A DNA stretch of 64,000 bases, taken from NCBI GenBank assembly GCA_964574875.1, contig CAZNOX010000005.1, positions 1 to 64,000 on the forward strand, in the 5' to 3' direction. How positions within the stretch are numbered: position 1 is the stretch's first letter; every line of letters starts with the position of its first letter. The notes under the pieces are model-generated. The model had not been told where the DNA came from and did not search any database. It saw nothing but the letters and a program-made list of their open reading frames with translations. This stretch comes from DSCS01 sp035391585 (GTDB lineage: Bacteria; Macinerneyibacteriota; Macinerneyibacteria; Macinerneyibacteriales; DSCS01). Shown piece by piece: positions 48,684 to 57,400 of the stretch. Both the position numbers and the translations under genes were made by a program.

Positions 48684-49795
48684 AAAAGCCGCGCCCCGTG
48701 GTCATGGATATGAAGATCATTATCCTGGCCTTCTGCGCTTTTTCTGTCCTGGCCATGTGGACAGCCAGTGTCTCCCCGGCCATGCGATATACGGGAGACC
48801 CTCTTTTCTACTTTAAAAGACATCTCCTGGCTGTACTGGCCGGCCTTCTCTTCTATGCCCTGGCGTCACGGGTGGTGCTCAAGCGTCTGCTTCCCGTGGC
48901 CCCCTGGCTTCACATCCTCTCTCTCCTCTTACTCATTGCCGTTTTCCTGCCCCATGTGGGCGTTGAGATAAACGGGGCCCGCCGATGGATCGAACTGGGA
49001 TTTTTACGGTTCCAGCCTTCGGAAGGGGCCAAGTTAACGCTGATCCTCTATCTGACCGCTTCGTTCCACAAGGAAGCAGGAGGATACAGGAGGCCCGGAC
49101 AATCAACCTCGCTGAAAAAGTATCCGCTGCTCATCACAGCGGCCACAGCACTCCTCATCTTCACGGGGAATGATTTTTCCACATCTGTGCTGGTTCTCGC
49201 CCTCTACGGAGTCGTCTTCTTTGTATCGGGACGGAACCCCAAGGCCATATTGTTCTGGGCCTCCTCAGCTTTCGTGACAGGCCTTCTCATCCTCATGAGG
49301 GGAGGAGGCTTCAGAAGCGGACGTGTGGCATCATGGCTGGAATATCTCTTTCACGGAGGGCCTCCGGCCTACCAGCTGCGTCATTCCATCGCCGCTTTCC
49401 AGATGGGAGGCTATTTCGGCCGCGGCTTCGGTTCGGGAGCTTACAAAAACCTCCTTCCCGAGGCCCATACCGACTTTATCTTTTCAGTCATCGGAGAAGA
49501 GATGGGGTTTATCTTCATTCTGGGGATCATTGCCCTTTATCTTCTTCTCTTTTACAAGTTCATCCGTCTATCGGAAGAGTCCAAATATGATTATGAGCGC
49601 TACTTCCTTCTGATGACAGGGTCTCTCTTCGCATTCCAGTCCGTGATCAATATGGGGGTGACCGTGGGCCTCTTCCCGGTCACAGGGATGACGCTGCCTC
49701 TTATCAGCTACGGAAGGACCTCTTTTCTTGTCTTCATGACACTGCTGGGACTGGCCAGGAGTATTGAAAAAGATATTGCCAGGAGGATGTCATGA
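48680..49795 (+). CDS. ftsW: FtsW, septal SEDS glycosyltransferase
   Basis: 371 residues with about ten membrane helices. SEDS signatures include INGARRWIELGFLRFQPSEGAKL, QLRHSIAAFQMGGYFGRGFGSG, LPEAHTDFIFSVIGEEMGF and the end motif TGMTLPLISYGRTS, in which GGS is replaced by GRT. It polymerises glycan strands at the septum with FtsI. The cluster position between murD and murG points to FtsW rather than RodA. Both ends overlap neighbours (ATGA). Confidence 0.94.
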   Translation: MKKPRPVVMDMKIIILAFCAFSVLAMWTASVSPAMRYTGDPLFYFKRHLLAVLAGLLFYALASRVVLKRLLPVAPWLHILSLLLLIAVFLPHVGVEINGARRWIELGFLRFQPSEGAKLTLILYLTASFHKEAGGYRRPGQSTSLKKYPLLITAATALLIFTGNDFSTSVLVLALYGVVFFVSGRNPKAILFWASSAFVTGLLILMRGGGFRSGRVASWLEYLFHGGPPAYQLRHSIAAFQMGGYFGRGFGSGAYKNLLPEAHTDFIFSVIGEEMGFIFILGIIALYLLLFYKFIRLSEESKYDYERYFLLMTGSLFAFQSVINMGVTVGLFPVTGMTLPLISYGRTSFLVFMTLLGLARSIEKDIARRMS

Positions 49796-50802
49796 ACGTG
49801 CTCATGGCAGCCGGAGGGACCGGAGGGCACATCTATCCTGCTTTGGCGCTTGGCCGGTTTCTGGCAGACAGCGGCCATCGGGTCCGGTTTGCAGGGACCT
49901 GTCACCGCATGGAACAGGCTCTTTTTGAACGTGAGGGTGTCGCCTACCGCGGATTCGGAATCTACCGGATGGGGGAGGATATGATCCGGTTTCTGAAAAA
50001 TCCCGTGACTCTTCTCTCCATCAGCGCCTGGATCCGCAGAGAAGCTTTCGATTGTGTGATCTGTGCCGGGGGTTATGTGAGTTTCTATTTCGGAATGGCT
50101 GCGGCTTTCCAGCGAAAACCCCTGTATCTGCTGGAGCAGAATGTCATCCCCGGACGGGTCACGCGTTTTATGGCGCCTCTGGCGAAAAGGGTCTTTGTCT
50201 CGTTCCCCGAAAGCCTCTCTTTCTTCGCCTCTGAAAAGGCGCTGTGGACAGGGAATCCCGTCCGGAGGGCTCTCCTGGAGACTGTTCCCCGGGGGAACAG
50301 CCTGGCTGTCCTGGGAGGAAGCCTGGGGTCCAGAAGAGTGAATGAAGCCCTGATCCGCCTGGAGCAGTCGGGATTTTTGAAAAGATTGGGCTGTCCCGTT
50401 CTGTGGATCACCGGAGAGCGTGACTTCGGGATAGTCTCGACGGCTGTGAAGGAACGCCCCGGACTCCGTATTTTCGCCTACTGCCACAATATGGAAGAGA
50501 TCTTTGCCGAGACGGCTCTCGCTGTTTCACGCGCCGGGGCCACGGCCCTGGCGGAGCTGGACGTCCTTGGGATCCCGGGGATCCTTGTCCCTTATCCCTA
50601 TGCTAAAGATGACCACCAGAAAGCCAACGCCCGGGCCATGGAAAAGAGGGGCGGGTATCTCATGGTGGAGGAGGGAGACGGCTTCGAAAAGCGCCTGGAA
50701 GAGGCGATACTCTCCATGCATAAGGCCAAAAAAACAGGGGGCGGAGAACCCCGAAAGAAGACAAAGAGTGCAGTCGAACTCATTGCGGAGGCGATATCAT
50801 GA
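49792..50802 (+). CDS. murG: MurG, lipid II-forming GlcNAc transferase
   Basis: 336 residues. The N-terminal glycine loop is AAGGTGGHIYPALALGR. LEQNVIPGRVTRF and the donor-site region VSRAGATALAELDVLGIPGILVPYP are strong MurG signatures. The enzyme adds GlcNAc from UDP-GlcNAc to lipid I at the inner face of the membrane. The stop overlaps the murC start. Confidence 0.96.
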   Translation: MNVLMAAGGTGGHIYPALALGRFLADSGHRVRFAGTCHRMEQALFEREGVAYRGFGIYRMGEDMIRFLKNPVTLLSISAWIRREAFDCVICAGGYVSFYFGMAAAFQRKPLYLLEQNVIPGRVTRFMAPLAKRVFVSFPESLSFFASEKALWTGNPVRRALLETVPRGNSLAVLGGSLGSRRVNEALIRLEQSGFLKRLGCPVLWITGERDFGIVSTAVKERPGLRIFAYCHNMEEIFAETALAVSRAGATALAELDVLGIPGILVPYPYAKDDHQKANARAMEKRGGYLMVEEGDGFEKRLEEAILSMHKAKKTGGGEPRKKTKSAVELIAEAIS

Positions 50803-52127
50803 TGATCCATTTCATCGGGATCGGCGGAATCGGCATGAGTGCATTGGCGGAGATCTGTCTGGAAAGAGGTGACACGGTTTCCGGATCCGATGTCAAAGAA
50901 AACGAGAGGACCCGCGCGCTGGCCCTGCGGGGGGCATCTGTTTCCCTGGGACACCGCGGTGAGAATATTCCCGCCGGCTGCCGGAAGGTCGTCTACACAA
51001 GCGCTGTGGGCCCGGAGAACCCCGAATGGGATGCGGCTGTGAAAAGAGGGCTTCCCCTTGTCTCACGAGGCGCTTTTCTTGCAGGCCTCTTTGAGGAGAA
51101 AGAAGCCTACGGCGTGGTGGGCAGCCACGGGAAGACCACGACGGCTTCACTGGCCGCTTCGGCTCTCATGGCCCTGGAGGGAGAGAAAGCCTCTTATTAT
51201 ATCGGCGGAGTCCTTTCTCAGACAGGCCTGAACGGATTTTGGGGAGAAGGAAAGCTGGCTTCAGTGGAGCTGGATGAAAGTGACGGGTCTTTTCTCTTTT
51301 TTAAAAAGGGGGCCGCGGCTCTCATCACAAATATCGAACTGGAGCATGTGGACCATTATCATGATGAAGAGGCCTACAACGAAGCCTTTGCTCGTTTCAT
51401 CCGCAACTTTCAGGGCCCCGTTTTTGCGGGGGAAGAGGCTGCTGCGAAACTGGGCCTGGCAGAGGACAGCCTTGTCACTGTGGGGTTGAAAAGGGGCCGG
51501 ATCCGTCCCGAGGAGTGGGGACTGGATTATTTTAAAACCGGGAGCGGGACCTGCCGCCTGAAAAAGAGAGGCGCTCATAATGTCTTCGATGCCTTTCTGG
51601 CCTATACGGCTCTCACAGAGACCGGATGTGATCCCGGCGGAGTCCTCCGGGGCCTGGAACTCTATGAAGGAACAGCCCGCAGGATGGAACTCATCGTCCG
51701 GAAGAACGGAATCGCCCTTTATGATGATTACGGCCATCATCCCACGGAGATCCAGGCCGTTCTCATGGGAGAGGCGTTCAGCGGACCGCTGATGATCCTT
51801 TTTCAACCTCACCGGTACAGCCGCTTCAGGATCTTTTACCGGCGCTTCCTGGACATCCTTGCAGCGCGGGGAGATTATATTGTGGTCCTTCCGGTGTATG
51901 GAGCCTCAGAGAAGAAGTCAGAGGGCCCTGACGGAAAAGATTTCGTCAGAGAGCTCGCGTCCATGAGGAGCGGAGTCTTTTATGCCGGAGGGCTCGATGA
52001 GGCCTATCATCTTATGCGCTCTCTTCTCTCTTCTCCCATGACCGTGGTCTCTTTCGGGGCCGGAGACGGGAACCAGGCTGTCAAAAGGCTGGCCCGTGAT
52101 ATCGAGGAGGGGTCATGGCCTATGTGA
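50799..52127 (+). CDS. murC: MurC, UDP-MurNAc:L-alanine ligase
   Basis: 442 residues. The N-terminal loop IGIGGIGMSALAEICLERG and SDVKEN lead to the ATP site VVGSHGKTTTASLAA. Further signatures are VELDESDGSF, NIELEHVDHYHD and YDDYGHHPTEI. It adds L-alanine to UDP-MurNAc, the first step of stem peptide synthesis. murB, often next, is absent here. The 3' end overlaps ftsQ by 13 bp. Confidence 0.96.
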   Translation: MMIHFIGIGGIGMSALAEICLERGDTVSGSDVKENERTRALALRGASVSLGHRGENIPAGCRKVVYTSAVGPENPEWDAAVKRGLPLVSRGAFLAGLFEEKEAYGVVGSHGKTTTASLAASALMALEGEKASYYIGGVLSQTGLNGFWGEGKLASVELDESDGSFLFFKKGAAALITNIELEHVDHYHDEEAYNEAFARFIRNFQGPVFAGEEAAAKLGLAEDSLVTVGLKRGRIRPEEWGLDYFKTGSGTCRLKKRGAHNVFDAFLAYTALTETGCDPGGVLRGLELYEGTARRMELIVRKNGIALYDDYGHHPTEIQAVLMGEAFSGPLMILFQPHRYSRFRIFYRRFLDILAARGDYIVVLPVYGASEKKSEGPDGKDFVRELASMRSGVFYAGGLDEAYHLMRSLLSSPMTVVSFGAGDGNQAVKRLARDIEEGSWPM

Positions 52128-52819
52128 CGAGAAAGAAAAAAAAGGCACGGGCCGCCCGGATGGTCAAGACACTGTTCTGGGGAGTCTTTCTGGCCGGACT
52201 CGTCTACGCGGGGACAGCTCTCCTGGGATCCTGGAGTGCTCTTACCGTGAGAGAAGTGGTCGTCAAAGGGCTCACACGGCGTCCTCTTCCCCCCGGGATC
52301 AGCGATCTCAAGGGTGTCAACCTTTTCAAAGTCGATGCCGGGATGATCCGAAAGACCCTTCTGGATCATCAGGATATCAAAGAGGTCCGTGTGAGAAAAG
52401 CCTACCCCGACCGGATCATGGTCACTGTCCTTGAACGGAAGCCTCTGGGGATGGTGAAGGTGGGGAAAGAGTGGATGTGCGTGGACGGCGACAGCGTGGT
52501 GTTCCCTGCGACCGGCAGAGACCAGGTCCCTGTGATCAGAGGAGAGGCCTCTCTCAAGGCAGGATTGAGGCTCCTTGAGGAGATGGGGGAGAACGGGGCG
52601 TTTACCGTGACGGCGCTCTCCTGCACGGCCCCTTATGAAGTCGTGGCCTCGATCACCGATAAGAAGGGGCGGGACCTGGAGTGCAACTTCGGTAAAGAGG
52701 CGTTCGGTGAAAAAGTAAAGGCCCTGGCGGCATTCGTCATAAAGGACAACAGCAAGATACATGATGTTGATTTACGGTTCATACCCTATGTGGTGGTAAG
52801 AAATGGCGGAGGTGACTGA
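52115..52819 (+). CDS. ftsQ: FtsQ-like division protein
   Basis: 234 residues, with gaggagggg upstream inside murC. A basic cytosolic end (TRKKKKARAARM) precedes one membrane helix (about 20-38). The POTRA domain follows (LTVREVVVKGLTRRPLPPGIS ... IRKTLLDHQDIKEVRVRKAYPDRIMVTVLERKPLG). The topology and position before ftsA are those of FtsQ/DivIB, the periplasmic scaffold of the divisome. The C-terminal beta domain is short. Confidence 0.9.
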   Translation: MAYVTRKKKKARAARMVKTLFWGVFLAGLVYAGTALLGSWSALTVREVVVKGLTRRPLPPGISDLKGVNLFKVDAGMIRKTLLDHQDIKEVRVRKAYPDRIMVTVLERKPLGMVKVGKEWMCVDGDSVVFPATGRDQVPVIRGEASLKAGLRLLEEMGENGAFTVTALSCTAPYEVVASITDKKGRDLECNFGKEAFGEKVKALAAFVIKDNSKIHDVDLRFIPYVVVRNGGGD

Positions 52820-54084
52820 TGGAAAATGAAAAAATCCTGATGAGTCTCGACCTTGGTTCACAGAATATCAAGGCAATGATCGGGGCCATCGACCATTCCG
52901 GCGCGCTTGAGATCAAGGGAATGGGCGTGGTGACTTGCAGCATGGGAAACTGCGGGATCAGCGAAGGGATCATTAAAAATATCGAGATGACAGTAAGGAA
53001 TATCAGCCAGGTGGTCAACGATGCCCAATCACAATACGGAGAAAATATCAATGACCTCATTGTGGGCTTCAGCGGCCGTCACATCGAATCCCGGAATGAA
53101 GAGGGCAGCGTGGTCGTGTCAGGCCGTGAGCATGAGATCGACCAGGAAGACGTGGAACGTGTCAAAGACCAGGCCAAGACAAAAGTGGAACCTCTCCCCG
53201 AGTCGAAGACGGTGGTGAAACAGATCCCCAGATGGTACAGCATCGACGGAGAAGACCGGATCAAAGAACCGCGGGGCATGTCAGGGATCAAACTGGGTGT
53301 GGATATGCATATCATCCTGAGCAATACCCAGCAGATCAGAAACATCGAGAAGTGTGTGATGAAAGCGGATCTGGGCCTGAAGGATACAGTCCCCAATCTC
53401 CTGGCCTCAAGTATGGCTGTCATGGATAAGGACGAGTCCGAACTGGGGTGCATGGTCCTGGATATGGGAGCCGGAACAACGGATATCGCTGTCTTTATCG
53501 ATGATGCTCTCCATTACAGTGATGTGCTGGAGATCGGAGGGAATATCGTGACCCGTGACCTGGCCACAGTACTGAAGACACCCAAGAACAAAGCCGAGCA
53601 GCTGAAGATCCGCTATGGCACCACCTATATCGACGAAAGCGTGGATCCCGATGAACTCATCGAAGTCCCTGCTGTGGGAGGCCGTCCTCCCGGGCGTATC
53701 AAGAGGGAGAACATCGAAGAGATCATCCGGCCCCGCCTGGAAGAGATCGGGGACCTGATCTTTGACCGGGTGAGAAGGAATAACATCAACATCACGCGGG
53801 ACCTTCCCGCAGGGATCATTCTCACAGGAGGAATGGCCAGGCTCCACGGCTTTGACCGGCTTCTGGAGCAGATGTTCGATGTCCAGGTGAAGATCGGAGT
53901 CCCGGGAGCCACAGGAACCATCACGGGGCTTGATGTCAGCCAGCCTCAGTTCGCTGCTCCGGTGGGGCTGCTGCTTTACGGTAAAAATCATTTGGATGAA
54001 TATGAGGAGCGGTTTATGGGAGATTTTCCTGCCCTATACAGGAAAATAACAGGTTATCTGAAAAGGTTGTTCAGTAACCGGTAA
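52819..54084 (+). CDS. ftsA: FtsA, actin-like Z-ring membrane anchor
   Basis: 421 residues, starting on the last base of the ftsQ stop (TGATG). Actin-fold motifs are SLDLGSQNIKAMIGAI (phosphate 1), VLDMGAGTTDIAVF (phosphate 2) and GIILTGGMARLHGFD (adenosine). The C-terminal end carries a basic amphipathic helix (ITGYLKRLFSNR) for membrane binding. It tethers FtsZ to the membrane. Confidence 0.95.
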   Translation: MENEKILMSLDLGSQNIKAMIGAIDHSGALEIKGMGVVTCSMGNCGISEGIIKNIEMTVRNISQVVNDAQSQYGENINDLIVGFSGRHIESRNEEGSVVVSGREHEIDQEDVERVKDQAKTKVEPLPESKTVVKQIPRWYSIDGEDRIKEPRGMSGIKLGVDMHIILSNTQQIRNIEKCVMKADLGLKDTVPNLLASSMAVMDKDESELGCMVLDMGAGTTDIAVFIDDALHYSDVLEIGGNIVTRDLATVLKTPKNKAEQLKIRYGTTYIDESVDPDELIEVPAVGGRPPGRIKRENIEEIIRPRLEEIGDLIFDRVRRNNINITRDLPAGIILTGGMARLHGFDRLLEQMFDVQVKIGVPGATGTITGLDVSQPQFAAPVGLLLYGKNHLDEYEERFMGDFPALYRKITGYLKRLFSNR

Positions 54085-54095
54085 GGGAGGTTGTT

Positions 54096-55190
54096 ATGAT
54101 AAGTATTGAAAGAACAGATGCGGAAAGGTTCAATGTCAGGATCAAAGTCTTCGGCATCGGCGGAGGGGGATGCAACGCCCTCAACAACATGGTGGGGTCG
54201 GGACTCCTCAAGGGGCTCGACTTTGTCGCCGTGAACACAGACCTGCAGGTCCTGGACCAGAACAAGGCGAGGCACAAGCTGGCCATCGGAAGCAAACTCA
54301 CCAGGGGACTGGGAGCCGGGGGAAACCCTGAGATCGGCGAAAAGGCTGCTTCAGAAGACCGGGACAAGATCCGTGACATGATCGACGGAACCAGTCTGCT
54401 CTTCCTGACCACGGGAATGGGCGGCGGAACAGGGACCGGAGCGACTCCTGTCATCGCATCAGTGGCCCGGGAAATGGGGATCCTGACCATCGCCGTTGTG
54501 ACAAAACCCTTTGAATTCGAAGGTAAGACCCGCATGGAAAATGCAGAAAAAGGGATCGAGGGCGTCAAAGAGTGGGCCGATGCCGTTATTGTCATCCCCA
54601 ACCAGAGGCTCTTCCTCCTCCAGGAGGGAAAGATCTCATTCCTGCAGGCTTTCCGTATGGTGGATAATGTCCTTCTGGATTCTGTACGCGGCATCACTGA
54701 ACTCCTTGATACAGCAGGGATCATCAATGTGGACTTCAGTGACCTGGCTAAAGTCATGAAGACTCCGGGAGAAGTCTTCATCGGAATGGGCCTGGGAGTC
54801 GGAGAAAACAAGGCCGTTGAGGCTGCTCAGAAAGCCGTGGAATGTCCCCTCATGGAAGAGCTGAGTATGGAAGGGGCCGAAGAGATCCTTGTCAATGTCA
54901 CCACAGGCCAGGATTTTGAGATGGGCGAAGTGGAACGCATCGTCAAGGTCATCGAGCAGAAGACCAACGGATACGGAAACCTGAAATACGGGGTCGTCTA
55001 TGACCAGGATATGAGCGAAGAGATCAAGGTCACCGTGATCGCCAAGGGATTCCGTGAGAACAAAAAACACGGAGTGGACAAGCTCAAAGACATCACCGGA
55101 AAAGATGTTCCCCTGGAGAGGCTGGTCCTGACCAATCCCGACCTTCCGGAGTTTGATACCCCTGCTGTCTTCAGACGGAAAGCGGATTGA
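54096..55190 (+). CDS. ftsZ: FtsZ, tubulin-like division GTPase
   Basis: 364 residues, after aagggagg. GTP-binding features are VFGIGGGGCNALNNM near the start and the tubulin signature GMGGGTGTGATP near residue 108. The T7 loop is FSDLAKVM. The C-terminal linker is very short, and the end DTPAVFRRKAD is a likely FtsA-binding peptide. Last gene of the division cluster; no terminator separates it from the peptidase gene 8 nt downstream. Confidence 0.97.
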   Translation: MISIERTDAERFNVRIKVFGIGGGGCNALNNMVGSGLLKGLDFVAVNTDLQVLDQNKARHKLAIGSKLTRGLGAGGNPEIGEKAASEDRDKIRDMIDGTSLLFLTTGMGGGTGTGATPVIASVAREMGILTIAVVTKPFEFEGKTRMENAEKGIEGVKEWADAVIVIPNQRLFLLQEGKISFLQAFRMVDNVLLDSVRGITELLDTAGIINVDFSDLAKVMKTPGEVFIGMGLGVGENKAVEAAQKAVECPLMEELSMEGAEEILVNVTTGQDFEMGEVERIVKVIEQKTNGYGNLKYGVVYDQDMSEEIKVTVIAKGFRENKKHGVDKLKDITGKDVPLERLVLTNPDLPEFDTPAVFRRKAD

Positions 55191-55197
55191 GGTTCTC

Positions 55198-56232
55198 ATG
55201 GTGGATGTGGATTATATTATTGATTTTCTCTCACGGATCATCGCTGTCCCCTCTCCCACGGGATATACGGATGAAGCCCTGGACCTGGTCACTGAGGAGG
55301 CCCGCCGTCTTCTTCCCGGCGGCCGGATCACCAGGCTGAAAAAGGGGGCTGTCACAGTGAGGATCCCCGGGCAGCGTGAAGAGACCCTGGTCCTTGATGC
55401 TCATGTGGACACCCTGGGGGCCATGGTCAAGGAGATCAAATCCGACGGCCGGCTCACTTTGACCCCCATCGGCGGATTTCTCATGACGGCGGTGGAATGT
55501 GAAAACGTCGAGATCCATACGGAAAAAAACGGTACAGTCACAGGGACTATCCTCTCCAACTCCCAGTCTGTGCATGTCTATGATGATGCGAGGAAATTGG
55601 AGCGTAAGGCGGAGAATATGGAGATCCGTCCGGATATCAGGACATCAAGCGCCGAAGAGACGAAAAAGGCGGGGATCTCCGTGGGTGATTTTATCTCCTT
55701 TGACCCTCGGTTCCGACTGACGTCAGACGGGTTCGTGAAAACCCGTTTTCTGGATGACAAGGCCAGTGTGGCCATCCTCATGGGCCTCATCAAGGCCATA
55801 GCCCATGAGAAGACAGCCCCACCCCGCACACTTCTCTTCTATTTCAACAACACCGAAGAGGTGGGGGCGGGAGCAGCCAACGGGCTGGATCATAACTGCA
55901 CTGAATTCATCGCCGTTGACATGGGGGCCCCGGGACGGGGCCAGGAATCGGACGAATTTACAGTGAGTCTCTGTGCCAAAGACAGCAGCGGGCCGTATGA
56001 TGTGAGCCTCAGGCGGGAACTGACAGCGGTGGCCGGGGAAAAGAAGATCCCGTATAAAGTGGATATCTACCCCCATTACGGTTCGGATGCTTCGGCAGCC
56101 CGACGCACACGGCTGGATCTGAGGACCATTGTCCTGGGACCGGGTGTGGATGCATCCCATGCCTATGAGAGGACCCATAAAGATTCGCTTGAAGCTACGG
56201 CGGCTTTGCTGTATCATTATGTGAAAAAATGA
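55198..56232 (+). CDS. M42-family metallo-aminopeptidase
   Basis: 344 residues from the ATG at 55198; the in-frame extension to 55153 lies within ftsZ. Two-metal ligands can be placed in LDAHVDTLGAMV (His), FLDDKASVAILMGL (bridging Asp), NNTEEVGAGAANG (Glu pair), AVDMGAPG (Asp) and SHAYERTH (His). M42 enzymes are cobalt- or zinc-dependent aminopeptidases, usually large cytosolic assemblies that trim peptides. Substrate preference (glutamyl or other) is not readable. It probably shares a transcript with ftsZ. Confidence 0.88.
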   Translation: MVDVDYIIDFLSRIIAVPSPTGYTDEALDLVTEEARRLLPGGRITRLKKGAVTVRIPGQREETLVLDAHVDTLGAMVKEIKSDGRLTLTPIGGFLMTAVECENVEIHTEKNGTVTGTILSNSQSVHVYDDARKLERKAENMEIRPDIRTSSAEETKKAGISVGDFISFDPRFRLTSDGFVKTRFLDDKASVAILMGLIKAIAHEKTAPPRTLLFYFNNTEEVGAGAANGLDHNCTEFIAVDMGAPGRGQESDEFTVSLCAKDSSGPYDVSLRRELTAVAGEKKIPYKVDIYPHYGSDASAARRTRLDLRTIVLGPGVDASHAYERTHKDSLEATAALLYHYVKK

Positions 56233-56235
56233 GAG

Positions 56236-57048
56236 ATGAAATTTTTAGGCGGCTTTACAATCGGACAATACATCCCGCTGGACTCAGCGGTCCATAATCT
56301 GGATCCCCGGACGAAGTTTATAGGGCTCACGGGGGTGATGGTCTTTGTCTTTGTCTTTCCCTCCCTTACCGTTTATCTTTTCCTCATGGCCGCCCTTCAT
56401 CTCGTCCTCATGGCCTCATCGCTCCGGTACCGTTATATCTGGAAAGGGTTAAGACCGGTCCTCTTTCTCATTCTCTTTTCCGCGCTTTTCAACCTCTTTT
56501 TTACACCGGGTGAACCCTTATGGTGGAAGATCACCAGGGAGGGGGCCTATTTCGGGCTTCTTTACGCCCTTCGGATCTATCTTCTCGTCTTCACCTCGGT
56601 GATTCTGACCTTCACCACCTCGCCCATCAGGCTCACAGACGCCATGGAGTATTTTATGAAGCCTCTCAAGAAACTCCATGTCCCTGTTGAAGACATCGCG
56701 CTCATGCTGGTCATCGCCTTGCGGTTTATCCCCACACTCCTGGAGGAGATCGACAGGCTGATCAAGGCCCAGATGTCACGGGGTGTCGACTTTGACAAAG
56801 GGAACCTCTTTCAGAGGATCAAGCGGCTTCTGCCTGTTTTCGTTCCCCTCTTTGTCTCCTGTTTCAAACGGGCGGAGGAGCTTGCAGATGCCATGGAAAG
56901 CCGCTGCTACAGAGGAGGTGAACTGCGGACGAAGCGCGGGAAGCTCTCATTCAGGGCTGCTGACGGGATGGCCTTTCTTCTCCTGGCGTTGACAGGAGGA
57001 GCCTGCGCTTATATCTTCTATGTCTTCTCCACAGCGCCTCTTGTATAA
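56236..57048 (+). CDS. ecfT: EcfT, energy-coupling-factor transporter transmembrane protein
   Basis: 270 residues. Five to six membrane helices cover residues 28-130 and 240-265. A cytosolic coupling-helix region holds the family motifs MSRGVDFDKGN and ADAMESRCYRGG. EcfT couples the two ATPases (EcfA) to a vitamin- or metal-binding S protein. No ecfA or S-component gene lies in the window, so its partners are encoded elsewhere. The start follows the peptidase stop by 3 nt. Its end overlaps the ComEA-like gene by 29 bp. Confidence 0.87.
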   Translation: MKFLGGFTIGQYIPLDSAVHNLDPRTKFIGLTGVMVFVFVFPSLTVYLFLMAALHLVLMASSLRYRYIWKGLRPVLFLILFSALFNLFFTPGEPLWWKITREGAYFGLLYALRIYLLVFTSVILTFTTSPIRLTDAMEYFMKPLKKLHVPVEDIALMLVIALRFIPTLLEEIDRLIKAQMSRGVDFDKGNLFQRIKRLLPVFVPLFVSCFKRAEELADAMESRCYRGGELRTKRGKLSFRAADGMAFLLLALTGGACAYIFYVFSTAPLV

Positions 57049-57400
57049 AGCCTTTTATATTCTGTCTGTCCTTGTCTTTGCTGCAACCCTGGTGTTTTAT
57101 GTCCGGGGGTCTGTCTCCTTCATAAAGGACAGGGGGCGGGAGACATCTGCTGAAAAGAAGGACAGCACCGCCGGGGAGAAGAGGCCGGAGTTTCCCCTGG
57201 ATCTCAATGAGGCTGCTTCCGGAGAACTGGAACGGATATCGGGGATCGGCCCCGTCCTGGCCGGGCGGATCATCCGGTTCCGTGAAAAACAAGGAGGTTT
57301 CCGGACTTTGGAGGAGTTGAAAAAGGTGAAAGGGATCGGCCCTGTGACCTACAGGGAGATCCGCCCCTATCTGAGCGTCAAAAGCGGAGGAGCGCCATGA
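57020..57400 (+). CDS. ComEA-like helix-hairpin-helix protein
   Basis: 126 residues. One membrane helix covers about 9-30, then a charged linker of about 30 residues. The C-terminal 60 residues form a tandem helix-hairpin-helix domain: LNEAASGELERISGIGPVLAGRIIRFRE and TLEELKKVKGIGPVTYREIRPYL. This is the layout of ComEA, the membrane-anchored DNA receptor of natural transformation, and of related small HhH proteins. A comF-like gene lies 5 kb downstream. Uptake of DNA is possible but other com genes are not in the window. Confidence 0.87.
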   Translation: MSSPQRLLYKAFYILSVLVFAATLVFYVRGSVSFIKDRGRETSAEKKDSTAGEKRPEFPLDLNEAASGELERISGIGPVLAGRIIRFREKQGGFRTLEELKKVKGIGPVTYREIRPYLSVKSGGAP